Source of the DNA: an uncultured Pirellulaceae bacterium | GTDB taxonomy: Bacteria; Planctomycetota; Planctomycetia; Pirellulales; Pirellulaceae | Reading direction: 5' to 3' | DNA length: 64,000 nt | Assembly (NCBI GenBank): GCA_938084685.1 | Contig: CALKGE010000003.1 | Coordinates: 1-64,000, forward strand | Part shown: piece after piece, positions 56,103 through 64,000 of the stretch | Position numbering within the stretch: position 1 is the stretch's first letter | Layout of the letters: each line of letters starts with the position of its first letter | Translations under genes and position numbers: made by a program | Notes under the pieces: model-generated | Told to the model about the DNA's origin: nothing | The model's database searches: none | Seen by the model: the letters and a program-made list of their open reading frames with translations, nothing else

Positions 56103-57215
56103 TCAATCGTAGAGTATGAGTTGAGCTGATGGGTCAATGATTTCGATTTGGCCTTCTGGAATTCCTTTGACGTGAAGGCGCGTCGATCTGTTTTGCTTTC
56201 CCTGTTCAACGATCAGAAAACTCGAATCGTGTTGCTGGCAGTAGTCAGCCGCTTTTTCAGGACCCATGACGTAGAATGCCGTGGCAAGTGCATCGGACTC
56301 AGCTGCCGTAGCGGACAATGCAGTGGCAGCCAGTATGTTCTCGACGGGGTGGCCGGTGCGAGGATCCAGCACATGACCATATCTCTTCCCCTGATGATAG
56401 AAGAACTGATTAGCATCACCGGAAGTTCCTGCTGCCTGTGAATCTAGCCAGAGATGGGCCAGATACTTCTCCGGGATCAGAGGATGGCGCAGGCCAATTT
56501 GCCATCCGGGCTCTTTGGGGTTGTGTCCGTGGCGTTGTCCACGAGCTAGAACGGAGCTCAGGCCGCCGTGAATGAGATAGTTTGTAATGTTATGAGCAAC
56601 AAAGTGCTGATGGCAGCGATCCAGAGCGTAACCTTTGCCGATGCTGGCCAGATTAATCTGTAGCCCGGGACAGTCGAATTGTACTGTTCCGTCGTCTTGG
56701 ATGGCCAGATGTTGTGAACCTGTTTGTTTTAGTGCCTCTTCAATTTCAGCTTGACCAGGTACTTGATGCTCCCTCTGATGGAATCCCCAGAGCTTTGACA
56801 GATTGGAGGACGTGATATCGAATGCGCCGTCAGTGGATTCCCAAAGTTGCTTGGATTGGCGAAGGATTGAGAACAGTAGGGGGTGGACCTGGACAGGTTG
56901 AATGGATCCCAAACGATTAAGTTCAGAAGCACTTGTGTGTTGGCGGTAGACGGATAAGATTTCCTCGATTTCCTCGACGATGTCTAATGCTTCAACAGCA
57001 GTTTCTGTTGCTCGATCGTCTTCACCTGCGTTGAGGAAGATTTGAAAGTCGCAGGCCATGGCTTTTCTTGTGATGTGCAGGAGATAGGAGGCATCGTCGG
57101 AGGAGGGGTTTGGAGAGAGCGAGGATTCGTCGGCAGGCGCAGCTTTATTGGCGATCGCTTGCTGAAGGGGGCGACCCTTGAGGAATTCTCGTCGGTTTGA
57201 AGTTGGCTTTGGCAT
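56103..57215 (-). CDS. apbE: FAD:protein FMN transferase (ApbE)
   Basis: 370 residues from the ATG at 57215; a TTG one codon earlier is possible. It attaches FMN to Thr in partner proteins such as RnfG or NqrC. The domain is complete: SIGKGYALDRCHQ, NYLIHGGLSSVLARG, AGTSGDANQFF, HVLDPRTGHPV and ATALSATAAESDALATAFYVMG, with the Mg/FAD residues. The N-terminus has SNRREFLKG, a twin-arginine motif, yet no hydrophobic stretch follows, so export by Tat or Sec is doubtful. No flavinylation target is seen nearby. Confidence 0.93.
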   Translation of the reverse strand: MPKPTSNRREFLKGRPLQQAIANKAAPADESSLSPNPSSDDASYLLHITRKAMACDFQIFLNAGEDDRATETAVEALDIVEEIEEILSVYRQHTSASELNRLGSIQPVQVHPLLFSILRQSKQLWESTDGAFDITSSNLSKLWGFHQREHQVPGQAEIEEALKQTGSQHLAIQDDGTVQFDCPGLQINLASIGKGYALDRCHQHFVAHNITNYLIHGGLSSVLARGQRHGHNPKEPGWQIGLRHPLIPEKYLAHLWLDSQAAGTSGDANQFFYHQGKRYGHVLDPRTGHPVENILAATALSATAAESDALATAFYVMGPEKAADYCQQHDSSFLIVEQGKQNRSTRLHVKGIPEGQIEIIDPSAQLILYD

Positions 57216-57384
57216 CAAGTTTTTAGGGTGCGAACATTAAGGTGGTATGGTGATACCGGCGAACAGGACGTTGGTTATATTATGCTTACTTGGTTCTGCA
57301 CTGTGAATCACTTGTTATTCATGAGGTAAGTTCTAATAATGCAGTGAGGGCAGAGTTGCTTTGTCAGAGATAAGAAGGAACAGC

Positions 57385-58347
57385 ATGAGACATCGGAAAA
57401 CTGGAATTGTATTGTGTACAGTGCTGATCGTTTTGCCCGTTGTGTGGGTTTACGCGCAAGGCAAGTCACAGTTGAAACGGGTGAAGTTACCAGATTTCAA
57501 AGACCGGCAGGACTTGAAGAATATTTTTTTCGACAATCCTCAGGCTCGTCTGGATGGTCCGCGTCAGATTAATGCTGCGCCAACGAATACCGGAGGAAAC
57601 ACAAGTGTGCCTGGTACAAATGGCGGCGAGTCAGGAGCGGGGGACGTCGTTGGCGAGTGGGCAGCCTTGATTTCTGCTACGACATTGGAAGATGAGATTA
57701 AAGCGTCGAAGCTTGCTGTAGACAAGGTCGTGGGCGTTCCTGGCAAATTCAAGGGAGGCGACTATCAAACGGCTCGCCTTTATTTTTCTACGTTGGCGGC
57801 GATGTTCGGAGTTATTGCTGAGTATGACGGGGATGTTCGTTGGAAGACGCAGGCCTTGGGAGCTCGGGATGCATTCGGGAAAGTCGCGGCTAATTGCAAG
57901 GTTGGCACGGACGCATCGTATAACGAGTCCAAACTACGTAAGGCAGATCTGGAGGATTTGGTAGGAGGAGCGAGTCCTGATCTGAAGCCAAGTCCGGAGG
58001 ATTTTGTATGGGGAAAGCTGATTGATCGGGGACCTCTCATGCAGCGATTGGAGATGGCGTTTAATGAACGATTAAAACCTTGGACATCAGATTCTTCCAC
58101 GTTTGAGGATAATGTTGAGAAGGTGCTGCATGAGGCAGAAATCGTGGCAGCCATGTCCGAGCTATTGATGAAACCGGAAATGGAAGATGGTGAAGATGAG
58201 GATTACATGGGGTTTTCAAATCGCATGAAGGCTGCTGCGCGTGACATCGTGGACGCCGTGAAACTCAATGATTCCGACCGAGCTAGTAAAGCGGCCGGTG
58301 AAATTCTAAAAGCCTGCGACGAATGCCACGAATATTACCGCTCGTAA
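57385..58347 (+). CDS. Cytochrome c'-like monoheme protein
   Basis: 320 residues from the ATG at 57385 (AAGGAA 5-6 nt upstream; a TTG at 57361 is rejected). A signal peptide (TGIVLCTVLIVLPVVWVYAQ) precedes a Gly/Asn-rich linker and a helical domain ending in CDECH (near residue 311). One heme-binding CxxCH placed at the C-terminus is characteristic of four-helix cytochrome c'/c556. The 135-residue extension before the bundle is longer than usual. The role is likely periplasmic electron or gas binding. Its stop is followed 5 bp later by the first repeat of cluster B, upstream of the giant surface-protein gene. Confidence 0.82.
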   Translation: MRHRKTGIVLCTVLIVLPVVWVYAQGKSQLKRVKLPDFKDRQDLKNIFFDNPQARLDGPRQINAAPTNTGGNTSVPGTNGGESGAGDVVGEWAALISATTLEDEIKASKLAVDKVVGVPGKFKGGDYQTARLYFSTLAAMFGVIAEYDGDVRWKTQALGARDAFGKVAANCKVGTDASYNESKLRKADLEDLVGGASPDLKPSPEDFVWGKLIDRGPLMQRLEMAFNERLKPWTSDSSTFEDNVEKVLHEAEIVAAMSELLMKPEMEDGEDEDYMGFSNRMKAAARDIVDAVKLNDSDRASKAAGEILKACDECHEYYRS

Positions 58348-58351
58348 ATAA

Positions 58352-58664
58352 GTGACACCCACTCGACGAGAGCTAATCCGTTTCCGAACAGGTGACACCC
58401 ACTCAATGTATTGCAACATACGGATTCTGCCGCTCCAAATTAAGTGCCACCCATTGGAATTGAGCTGATTTATCGACGATCTGGTGCCACCCACTGGTTA
58501 TTGTTTTGTCCAAAAGAGTCTATTTGTACCGATCAACCACAAGTCTGGGTAACCTGAATAATCGCCAAACCTGCTCAAGATGGTTCGTTTTGCCTATTTT
58601 GATCTAAAAGTACGTCCCGCGACTATTGAATTTTTAATCGAATTGTCGAAATAGTGGGTGTCAC
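58352..58664. repeat. Repeat cluster B: five copies of GTGMCACCCACTC
   Basis: Direct copies on the plus strand start at 58352, 58392, 58444 and 58484, spaced 40, 52 and 40 bp. A fifth, in reverse orientation, lies at 58652-58664. The first two are exact GTGACACCCACTC; the others have 1-2 changes. Copies are often preceded by AA or TAA. The 619-bp gap between the cytochrome stop (58347) and the ATG at 58967 has no gene. The remainder is AT-rich and contains a poly-T run near 58760. See also clusters A and C. Confidence 0.88.
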
Positions 58665-58906
58665 CGAATCTGCATTTTGGGTGATTGAAACAGGTTTGAA
58701 ACGTTGTTTTACGAGCGCAATTCGGTTTGAATGCAGGATTAGGGTTGTGTCAAAGTAAGTTTTTTTGGGATTCTTTACACTCCGGAACCCTCTGTTGAGT
58801 CAGGGCGAAGGAAAGAATTTTGAAAACAGTGCCATTTTCGTGATGGAATTGCACTGGTTAGGTAAAGTGGACCAAGGGTTTACACAAATCAACTGGTTGA
58901 GAAGTC

Positions 58907-58912
58907 TATAAT
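58907..58912 (+). promoter_or_regulatory. Possible -10 box of the giant surface-protein gene
   Basis: A perfect TATAAT lies 54 nt before the ATG at 58967. TTTACA at 58879-58884 is too far (22 bp) for a normal -35, so only the -10 is convincing. Confidence 0.35.
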
Positions 58913-58966
58913 TCATGATGCTATTTCATTGTGAATATAGGTGAGTTGGGAAGAGGTTTGTACGTT

Positions 58967-61900
58967 ATGTTGAGTGGGTTTTTTCGACGGACAAAGGCAC
59001 AACGCCGCCGACAAAAATTTCTTCAGGGGCTGACCCTAGAGCATCTCGAGTCAAGATTGCTGCTTTATGGTGTAACTGACACTCCTCATGGAGCCTCGCC
59101 GAGTCACGGTTTGGGTGACACCATTCAGGCAGATGTTCTTATCTACACCAATGGGACTTTGGTTGACTTACCGGCTAATCTAGGTGTTACGTCAGGCGAA
59201 GACACTGCCTTTGTTACAACTTCGGCTTCAGGTAGCAGTGTGACAATTTCACCTGCAGACGTGGACGGTGATGATGTCATAGATACTCCTGAACAATTCA
59301 TCACAGTAGGCGATGTATTCGAGACGTGGAGGGCATCTGCCGGTGATGCAGGAAATAATGCAACTGCAACGTTTTCCACAACGGAATTGATGGGGAATAC
59401 TGCAGACGAAACAAACGCCTTACGGATGTACGTAAACGGTACGCCTGTACATTCGTATGAGAACTATCAGATTCATGATCAGGATCGTATTGTATTGGTC
59501 TATGGTTCATCTGATGTGGTCGCGTTGGCAGGTGCTCAGGGTACATTGTTGTTTGAAATGTTACCGACAGCAGCTCCTAACACTGTTGCAAATTTCCTGG
59601 ACTACGTAGCAGACGGTGACTATCAGGATTCGATTATCCACCGGTCCGTACCGGGTTTTGTCATTCAAGGTGGTGGATTCACGACAGACAGTCCAACTTT
59701 GACAAGCACGGCTCAGTTTTCGTCCGTACCAACTGACCCTCCTGTGGTTAACGAATTTGGCGTTTCCAACACTCGTGGTACAGTTGCCATGGCCAAGTTA
59801 GGTGGTGACCCAGACAGTGCGACAAGCCAATGGTTTGTTAATCTTGTTGACAATAGTACCAATTTGGATACTCAAAACGGTGGATTTACTGTTTTTGCAA
59901 CTGTTTTGGACATGGCAGTTGCAGATTCGATAGCAGCAATTGACCGACAAAACCACGGCGGTGCGTTTACGGATTTACCGGTTGCTCCGGGGAATCAGCT
60001 TGTCACTTTTGCTGACATGCTGGCAGATGCATCTGTCAGTGGTCGGGTATACGAGGATTTGAATGGGAATGGCCAGTTCGATTCCGAGTCAGAGTTTGGA
60101 TTGGAAGGTGTTACTGTTTTCAGTGACACTGATGACGATGGGGTGCTGGATGCGGATGAGTTCTCTGTAGCGACTAATTCGGATGGTACGTATTTTTTAC
60201 GTTTACCAATTGGTGCTCATCAATTGAAGCAACTGCCTTCAGCCCCATACAGGCAGACAGCGCCAACCGAACCGTCTAGCTACAGTTTGGATTTGCGGGT
60301 TGGGCAATCTGACTCAGACAGAGATTTTGCGAATCAAAAAGTGCAGGCACCAACTTCGGTTGATTTGCTTGCTACGTCTGATTCAGGAGTAAGCGATTCC
60401 GACAATCTGACCAATCATAACAACGTATCTTCGTCGACTGCATTAAGCTTTCTCATTGATGGAGTTGAGGACGGAGCTCTTGTGAGAGTGTTTGCGGGAA
60501 CAAGTGAAATCGGTTCAGCCACAGCGTCGGGAGGTCAGGCAACGGTTACAACGGCAGGAAATCTACAGCTTGCTGATGGAGTGGTTGCCATAACAGCAAC
60601 TCAGATTTTCGATGGTGTCGAGAGTGACGCGTCGCCCGCTTTGAACATCACCATAGATTCCACTGTAGGTGTGTTTGAAACAGGTTTGTCAACCACGGTG
60701 CCGTTGGCTCAGGATTTTACCTTCAACATCGATAATGCCGAGGAAGGTAGCTCTGGCTTTTCGTACGATGTGATAGGTGCCCCAGATGGGTTAACGGTTC
60801 ACGAAACAACAGGTTTCCTGCAGTGGCATCCCAATGCCAATCAACTTGGAATAAACACTTTTACTGTCCGTGCATCAGATGCTGCCGGAAATACCCGGGA
60901 TCTGGTGGCTAGCCTGGATGTCCAAGGCGAAGCGTTAGTCGAGTATTCACTTGAACTGACAGATCCAGGTGGTAATGCCATTTCATCGATTACAGTAGGG
61001 GACGATTTTATTTTAAGAGTCTTAGTCGAGGATTTGCGGGATACACCGCGTGGTGCGTTTGCCGCTTATTTAGACGTGCTGTGGAGTGACAACCGGGTCG
61101 AAGTTACTGGGCCATTAACATACGGAACAGCCTTCCCCAATGTGCACACCGGAAGCACAGCAACGGATAACGTAATTGACGAGGCTGGAGGAACAGGCGG
61201 ATTCAACGAATTGGGGGGGGGCCAATTTCTTGTATTCAGTGTGCCAATGAGAGCTGTGAGTGCCGGGACAGCATCGCTTATGGCGGATCCAGCGGATAAT
61301 AGTCCTCATACTGATACATTGCTATTTGGAGTTAATACTGCCATTGATCCGGATGTCATTATCTACAATTCGTTTGATTTACAGGTCGGACTTGCTTTTA
61401 GCCCAACCGATGACATCTTCAATGTTGACGAAGATACATCAGGGAATGTACTCAACGTTCTTAGTAACGACGATGATCCCTCCAATTCATTGACGGTCAC
61501 CGAGGTGTCAACTCCTACCAATGGCGGAACGGTTGCAATCGCAGTGGACGGAAAAACAGTGGAGTACTCGCCCGCCCCCGACTTCTTTGGACAGGATGTG
61601 TTTACCTACACAGCCACAGATGAATCCGGAAGTTCACAGGCTACCGTTACCGTTCAGGTCTTTCCCACGCAGGATCTTCCGACGGCTAATGATGATGTGT
61701 TTAGTTCGGTCAATGAAGGTGACGTCAATGTCCTTCTTGACGTCATGAGTAACGATTCCATCTTACCGGACACAGGTGAGAGTATTAGTGTCATTGCAGT
61801 CACGCAAGGGACTGAACTCGGTGCTATTACGATTGGCGGTAATGGTCTTCACGTCCTGTATACCCCCAATACCAATTTTTCTGGTACGGATACGTTCACA

Positions 61901-63796
61901 TACACGATCGAAGATAGTAACGGTGGACAGGCAACTGGAAACGTGACAGTTCATGTTCAGTCTGTAAATGATGCACCAAGTGCGGGCAGTGACGCATTTA
62001 CTGTCGTGGAAGACTCGATTGACAATGAACTGGACGTCCTGGCGAATGATTCGTCTTTTCCCGACGAAGGGGAAGTCTTGACTGTCACCGCAGTTTCTGC
62101 GGGATCAGCAGGTGGACTCATATCCATTAGTGAAGACGAATTGAAAGTAATCTACTCACCAGCACCGGATTACATTGGTACGGAAACCTTTACCTACACC
62201 GTTTCTGATAGTAATGGTGCTTCGAGCCAGGCAAATGTGGTTGTCACGGTTGAAAACACACCTGATGCTCCTGTTGCAAACGATGATGCGTACACTGTTA
62301 TTGTAGATTCAGCTGGCGATAATCTGCACGTGTTGGAGAATGATACGCCTGCTCCAGATCCACCTGAGTTATTGACTGTGACCTCGGTGACAGCCACTGC
62401 GGAAGGTGGGACGGTACAAATTGTAGACTCGGGAAGTCGCTTGGTGTATGCACCTCCGTCCGGGTTTTCAGGGGAAGATACGTTCACTTATACAATCACG
62501 GATGAAGACGGATTGACGGACGACGCTATTGTCACCTTGTCCATTATGGATTTCTTACCTGGAGGTTTATCGGGAGTTGTATTTATCGATGCAGACGCTG
62601 ATGGAATACAGGATGCTCATGAACTAGTTCTGGGTGGAATTCAGGTCACACTTAGCGGGACTGATGTGAATGGCAACGAAGTTCATCAGCAGCTTTTGAC
62701 GGATCTTGATGGTGTATACGAATTCGATAACCTGCTTGCCGGTGACTATACCGTAACTCAGACTCAGCCTCGTTATTTGGTGGATGGGGGATTTGTTGGT
62801 GCAAGTCCGGACATAACTTTTAGTAGTAATTCTTTTAGTGTGACACTGGGGCACGGTGAGTCGGTTGAATCTGCGAATTTCACAGAGATGGGTCGTGAAG
62901 CACAAGCACTATCGCTGGAGGACTTCTTCAATCGTTCACCAGAACCGACGATGGTAGCGAGTTTTGGTGATACTGTCGACGAAGCCTGGACTGCTACAGG
63001 GCCAGAGTGGTTGGCATATGAAGAAACTGTTGTGACATGGGATCCTGACAGTCATTCGCTCGTGATTGACGTAACCGACACTCAAAGTGAGACACAGCGT
63101 GGCGTGCTTTCCTGGGAATCTGAGAATGAATTAAGGCATGTCGCAGGTCACGAGGATACTCCTGTCATTACGCTGGCTGATACGCCGTTAACGGCGAATT
63201 TCTCTGTTTTACCGGAGGGCGGTGCCAACGAGACTCTCGATTTAGTGCCGGACTTTAGCCTGCCCGACGTTAATACAACCTCTCCAACCCATCAGACTGA
63301 TGTTTCGCCGCGTGACTTTAATGGAAACGTTTCCGTATTCTATTTTGGATTGGCGACGTGCAGTTATTGTAGATCTCAATTTGAGCTGCTGGATTCCTTG
63401 CAACAGGATTTGGATATAAACCATGGTGACCTGGGCGTAGAGATTATTGGAATTAACCTGGCTGGCCGAGAAGACGGAAACCAGCTAATGACCTCCAATG
63501 TGGATCTACCGTGGCTACAGGATGTAGATCTGGACAACGATGGTAATTCAGATACCTGGCAGGAATGGGGAGCTCAATTACGTGACGTGGTGATTGTTGA
63601 TGAGCAGAACCAATTTGTCGAATCGATTAATCTAACTCTTAATGATCTGGCTGAATCAGCAAACTATGATTCATTGAAAGCCAAGATAATTGGGGCGGAT
63701 TCAGGCGAGGGCGAATTGAGCGTTGAAGATGACTGGTTGGTTAATGAGCAACTTGAGACAACCATCGATTCCCTGGCTCGCTTTTTCAATCGGTGA
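58967..63796 (+). CDS. Giant multidomain surface protein: cyclophilin, Ig/cadherin-like repeats, cohesin-like, redoxin
   Basis: 1609 residues from the ATG at 58967 (AAGAGG upstream); a GTG at 58931 is possible. The N-terminus (RRQKFLQGLTLEHLESRLLL) is a planctomycete export motif. Domains in order, approximate residues: cyclophilin PPIase 188-331 with the catalytic Arg in HRSVPGFVIQGGG; SdrD_B-like 354-428; Ig-like 461-651; cohesin-like 660-811; four tandem Big_9/cadherin-like units 811-1193, each with DTFTYT; a second SdrD_B-like unit 1198-1275; a linker; and a thioredoxin-like domain 1418-1598 with CSYC at 1465-1468. The stop codon lies inside the first repeat of cluster C. A surface adhesin with built-in folding and redox domains is inferred. 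Confidence 0.88.
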   Translation: MLSGFFRRTKAQRRRQKFLQGLTLEHLESRLLLYGVTDTPHGASPSHGLGDTIQADVLIYTNGTLVDLPANLGVTSGEDTAFVTTSASGSSVTISPADVDGDDVIDTPEQFITVGDVFETWRASAGDAGNNATATFSTTELMGNTADETNALRMYVNGTPVHSYENYQIHDQDRIVLVYGSSDVVALAGAQGTLLFEMLPTAAPNTVANFLDYVADGDYQDSIIHRSVPGFVIQGGGFTTDSPTLTSTAQFSSVPTDPPVVNEFGVSNTRGTVAMAKLGGDPDSATSQWFVNLVDNSTNLDTQNGGFTVFATVLDMAVADSIAAIDRQNHGGAFTDLPVAPGNQLVTFADMLADASVSGRVYEDLNGNGQFDSESEFGLEGVTVFSDTDDDGVLDADEFSVATNSDGTYFLRLPIGAHQLKQLPSAPYRQTAPTEPSSYSLDLRVGQSDSDRDFANQKVQAPTSVDLLATSDSGVSDSDNLTNHNNVSSSTALSFLIDGVEDGALVRVFAGTSEIGSATASGGQATVTTAGNLQLADGVVAITATQIFDGVESDASPALNITIDSTVGVFETGLSTTVPLAQDFTFNIDNAEEGSSGFSYDVIGAPDGLTVHETTGFLQWHPNANQLGINTFTVRASDAAGNTRDLVASLDVQGEALVEYSLELTDPGGNAISSITVGDDFILRVLVEDLRDTPRGAFAAYLDVLWSDNRVEVTGPLTYGTAFPNVHTGSTATDNVIDEAGGTGGFNELGGGQFLVFSVPMRAVSAGTASLMADPADNSPHTDTLLFGVNTAIDPDVIIYNSFDLQVGLAFSPTDDIFNVDEDTSGNVLNVLSNDDDPSNSLTVTEVSTPTNGGTVAIAVDGKTVEYSPAPDFFGQDVFTYTATDESGSSQATVTVQVFPTQDLPTANDDVFSSVNEGDVNVLLDVMSNDSILPDTGESISVIAVTQGTELGAITIGGNGLHVLYTPNTNFSGTDTFTYTIEDSNGGQATGNVTVHVQSVNDAPSAGSDAFTVVEDSIDNELDVLANDSSFPDEGEVLTVTAVSAGSAGGLISISEDELKVIYSPAPDYIGTETFTYTVSDSNGASSQANVVVTVENTPDAPVANDDAYTVIVDSAGDNLHVLENDTPAPDPPELLTVTSVTATAEGGTVQIVDSGSRLVYAPPSGFSGEDTFTYTITDEDGLTDDAIVTLSIMDFLPGGLSGVVFIDADADGIQDAHELVLGGIQVTLSGTDVNGNEVHQQLLTDLDGVYEFDNLLAGDYTVTQTQPRYLVDGGFVGASPDITFSSNSFSVTLGHGESVESANFTEMGREAQALSLEDFFNRSPEPTMVASFGDTVDEAWTATGPEWLAYEETVVTWDPDSHSLVIDVTDTQSETQRGVLSWESENELRHVAGHEDTPVITLADTPLTANFSVLPEGGANETLDLVPDFSLPDVNTTSPTHQTDVSPRDFNGNVSVFYFGLATCSYCRSQFELLDSLQQDLDINHGDLGVEIIGINLAGREDGNQLMTSNVDLPWLQDVDLDNDGNSDTWQEWGAQLRDVVIVDEQNQFVESINLTLNDLAESANYDSLKAKIIGADSGEGELSVEDDWLVNEQLETTIDSLARFFNR

Positions 63797-63903
63797 CACC
63801 CACTCTTCTCAACTTCCAATAAGTGCTGCCCACCCGAGCTGATTTGAGTATTCAACAAGTGCCACCCACTTGCTGCCGGCGTCTTCATAAGTGACTCTCA
63901 CTC
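63793..63903 (+). repeat. Repeat cluster C: four copies of GTGMCACCCACTC
   Basis: Copies start at 63793 (exact GTGACACCCACTC), 63823 (degenerate GTGCTGCCCACCC), 63859 (GTGCCACCCACTT) and 63891 (GTGACTCTCACTC), at intervals of 30, 36 and 32 bp, all in one orientation. The TGA of the giant gene (63794-63796) is part of the first copy. Three of the four are preceded by AA. The 10-mer GAGCTGATTT between copies two and three also occurs after the third copy of cluster B. Confidence 0.85.
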
Positions 63904-63925
63904 TCATTGACACTTTCTATCCTTT

Positions 63926-63955
63926 ACTCACTGTTCTGACGCAGTGAGTTTTTTT
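63926..63955 (+). terminator. Rho-independent terminator of the giant gene
   Basis: An 8-bp perfect stem, ACTCACTG (63926-63933) with CAGTGAGT (63942-63949), and an 8-nt loop run into seven T residues. It lies about 130 bp past the stop codon, after repeat cluster C, so the repeats would be transcribed as the 3' untranslated region. Confidence 0.88.
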
Positions 63956-64000
63956 GTGGCAGAGGTTATACGTAACGAATACCCACTGCTGGCAGACCCA

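Noticed and set aside
58352-58664. CRISPR array
   Set aside because: The repeats are only 13 bp, spacers vary from 27 to 39 bp between direct copies, one copy is inverted, and no cas genes are present.

Overview
The window comes from a planctomycete. It opens inside a 16S rRNA gene that ends in its own terminator with no tRNA, 23S or 5S behind it, as in planctomycetes with unlinked rRNA genes. The protein content agrees: a PSCyt1/DUF1549/DUF1553 cytochrome with a DUF1501 partner, a second DUF1501 protein, a DUF1598 protein, a GYF_2 zinc-ribbon protein, an FHA-GAF-cyclase, a membrane Ser/Thr kinase, and a giant surface protein whose N-terminus carries the LExLExRxLL motif typical of planctomycete exported proteins. 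No transposase, integrase, tRNA, CRISPR array or prophage gene was recognised. The genus cannot be fixed from sequence reading alone.

Layout. 1-5326: 16S rRNA, a PH-like membrane protein, a secreted leucine-rich-repeat protein and, convergent to it, an FHA-GAF-adenylate cyclase. 5529-13975: the DUF1549/1553 and DUF1501 pair, a sensor-like kinase and an exported amidohydrolase. 14069-21753: lysS, a LolCDE/MacB-type permease and ATPase, ilvE, a DUF481-like outer-membrane protein, an exported methyltransferase and a hypothetical. 22062-25180, all on the minus strand: a Sua5/arginine-phosphatase fusion with rpiB, then cysH with an Rrf2 regulator. 25569-31553: rhaB, an Idh/MocA oxidoreductase, DUF1501 and a C-terminal processing protease. 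31865-39068: type II glutamine synthetase, rsmG, cysD-cysNC, then glnA (type I) and an RraA-like protein on the opposite strand. 39207-44563: NHL protein, exported MocA oxidoreductase, octaheme lipoprotein, and mtnA. 44652-57215: small secreted and membrane proteins, a Nudix-aminopeptidase-reductase operon, ygfZ, a LarA-like protein, DUF1598, a His-rich coiled-coil protein and apbE. 57385-63796: a cytochrome c'-like protein and a 1609-residue surface protein.

How the genes work together. Sulfate assimilation is covered by CysD/CysN (APS synthesis) and a CysH with the cysteines of an APS-reducing [4Fe-4S] enzyme. The APS-kinase domain of CysNC has lost two residues thought essential, which fits a route that skips PAPS. 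An Rrf2 regulator without Fe-S cysteines follows cysH directly, and a palindrome overlaps the predicted cysH -10 box, so this may be a CymR-like self-regulated unit. Two unrelated glutamine synthetases lie within 6.5 kb. The Sua5-phosphatase fusion next to rpiB compresses the Bacillus ywlC-ywlE-ywlF neighbourhood into two genes.

The least explained structure is a family of 13-bp repeats, consensus GTGMCACCCACTC, in three intergenic clusters (25258-25521, 58352-58664, 63793-63903). Two of the clusters bracket the giant surface-protein gene, and in the last one the gene's stop codon lies inside a repeat.
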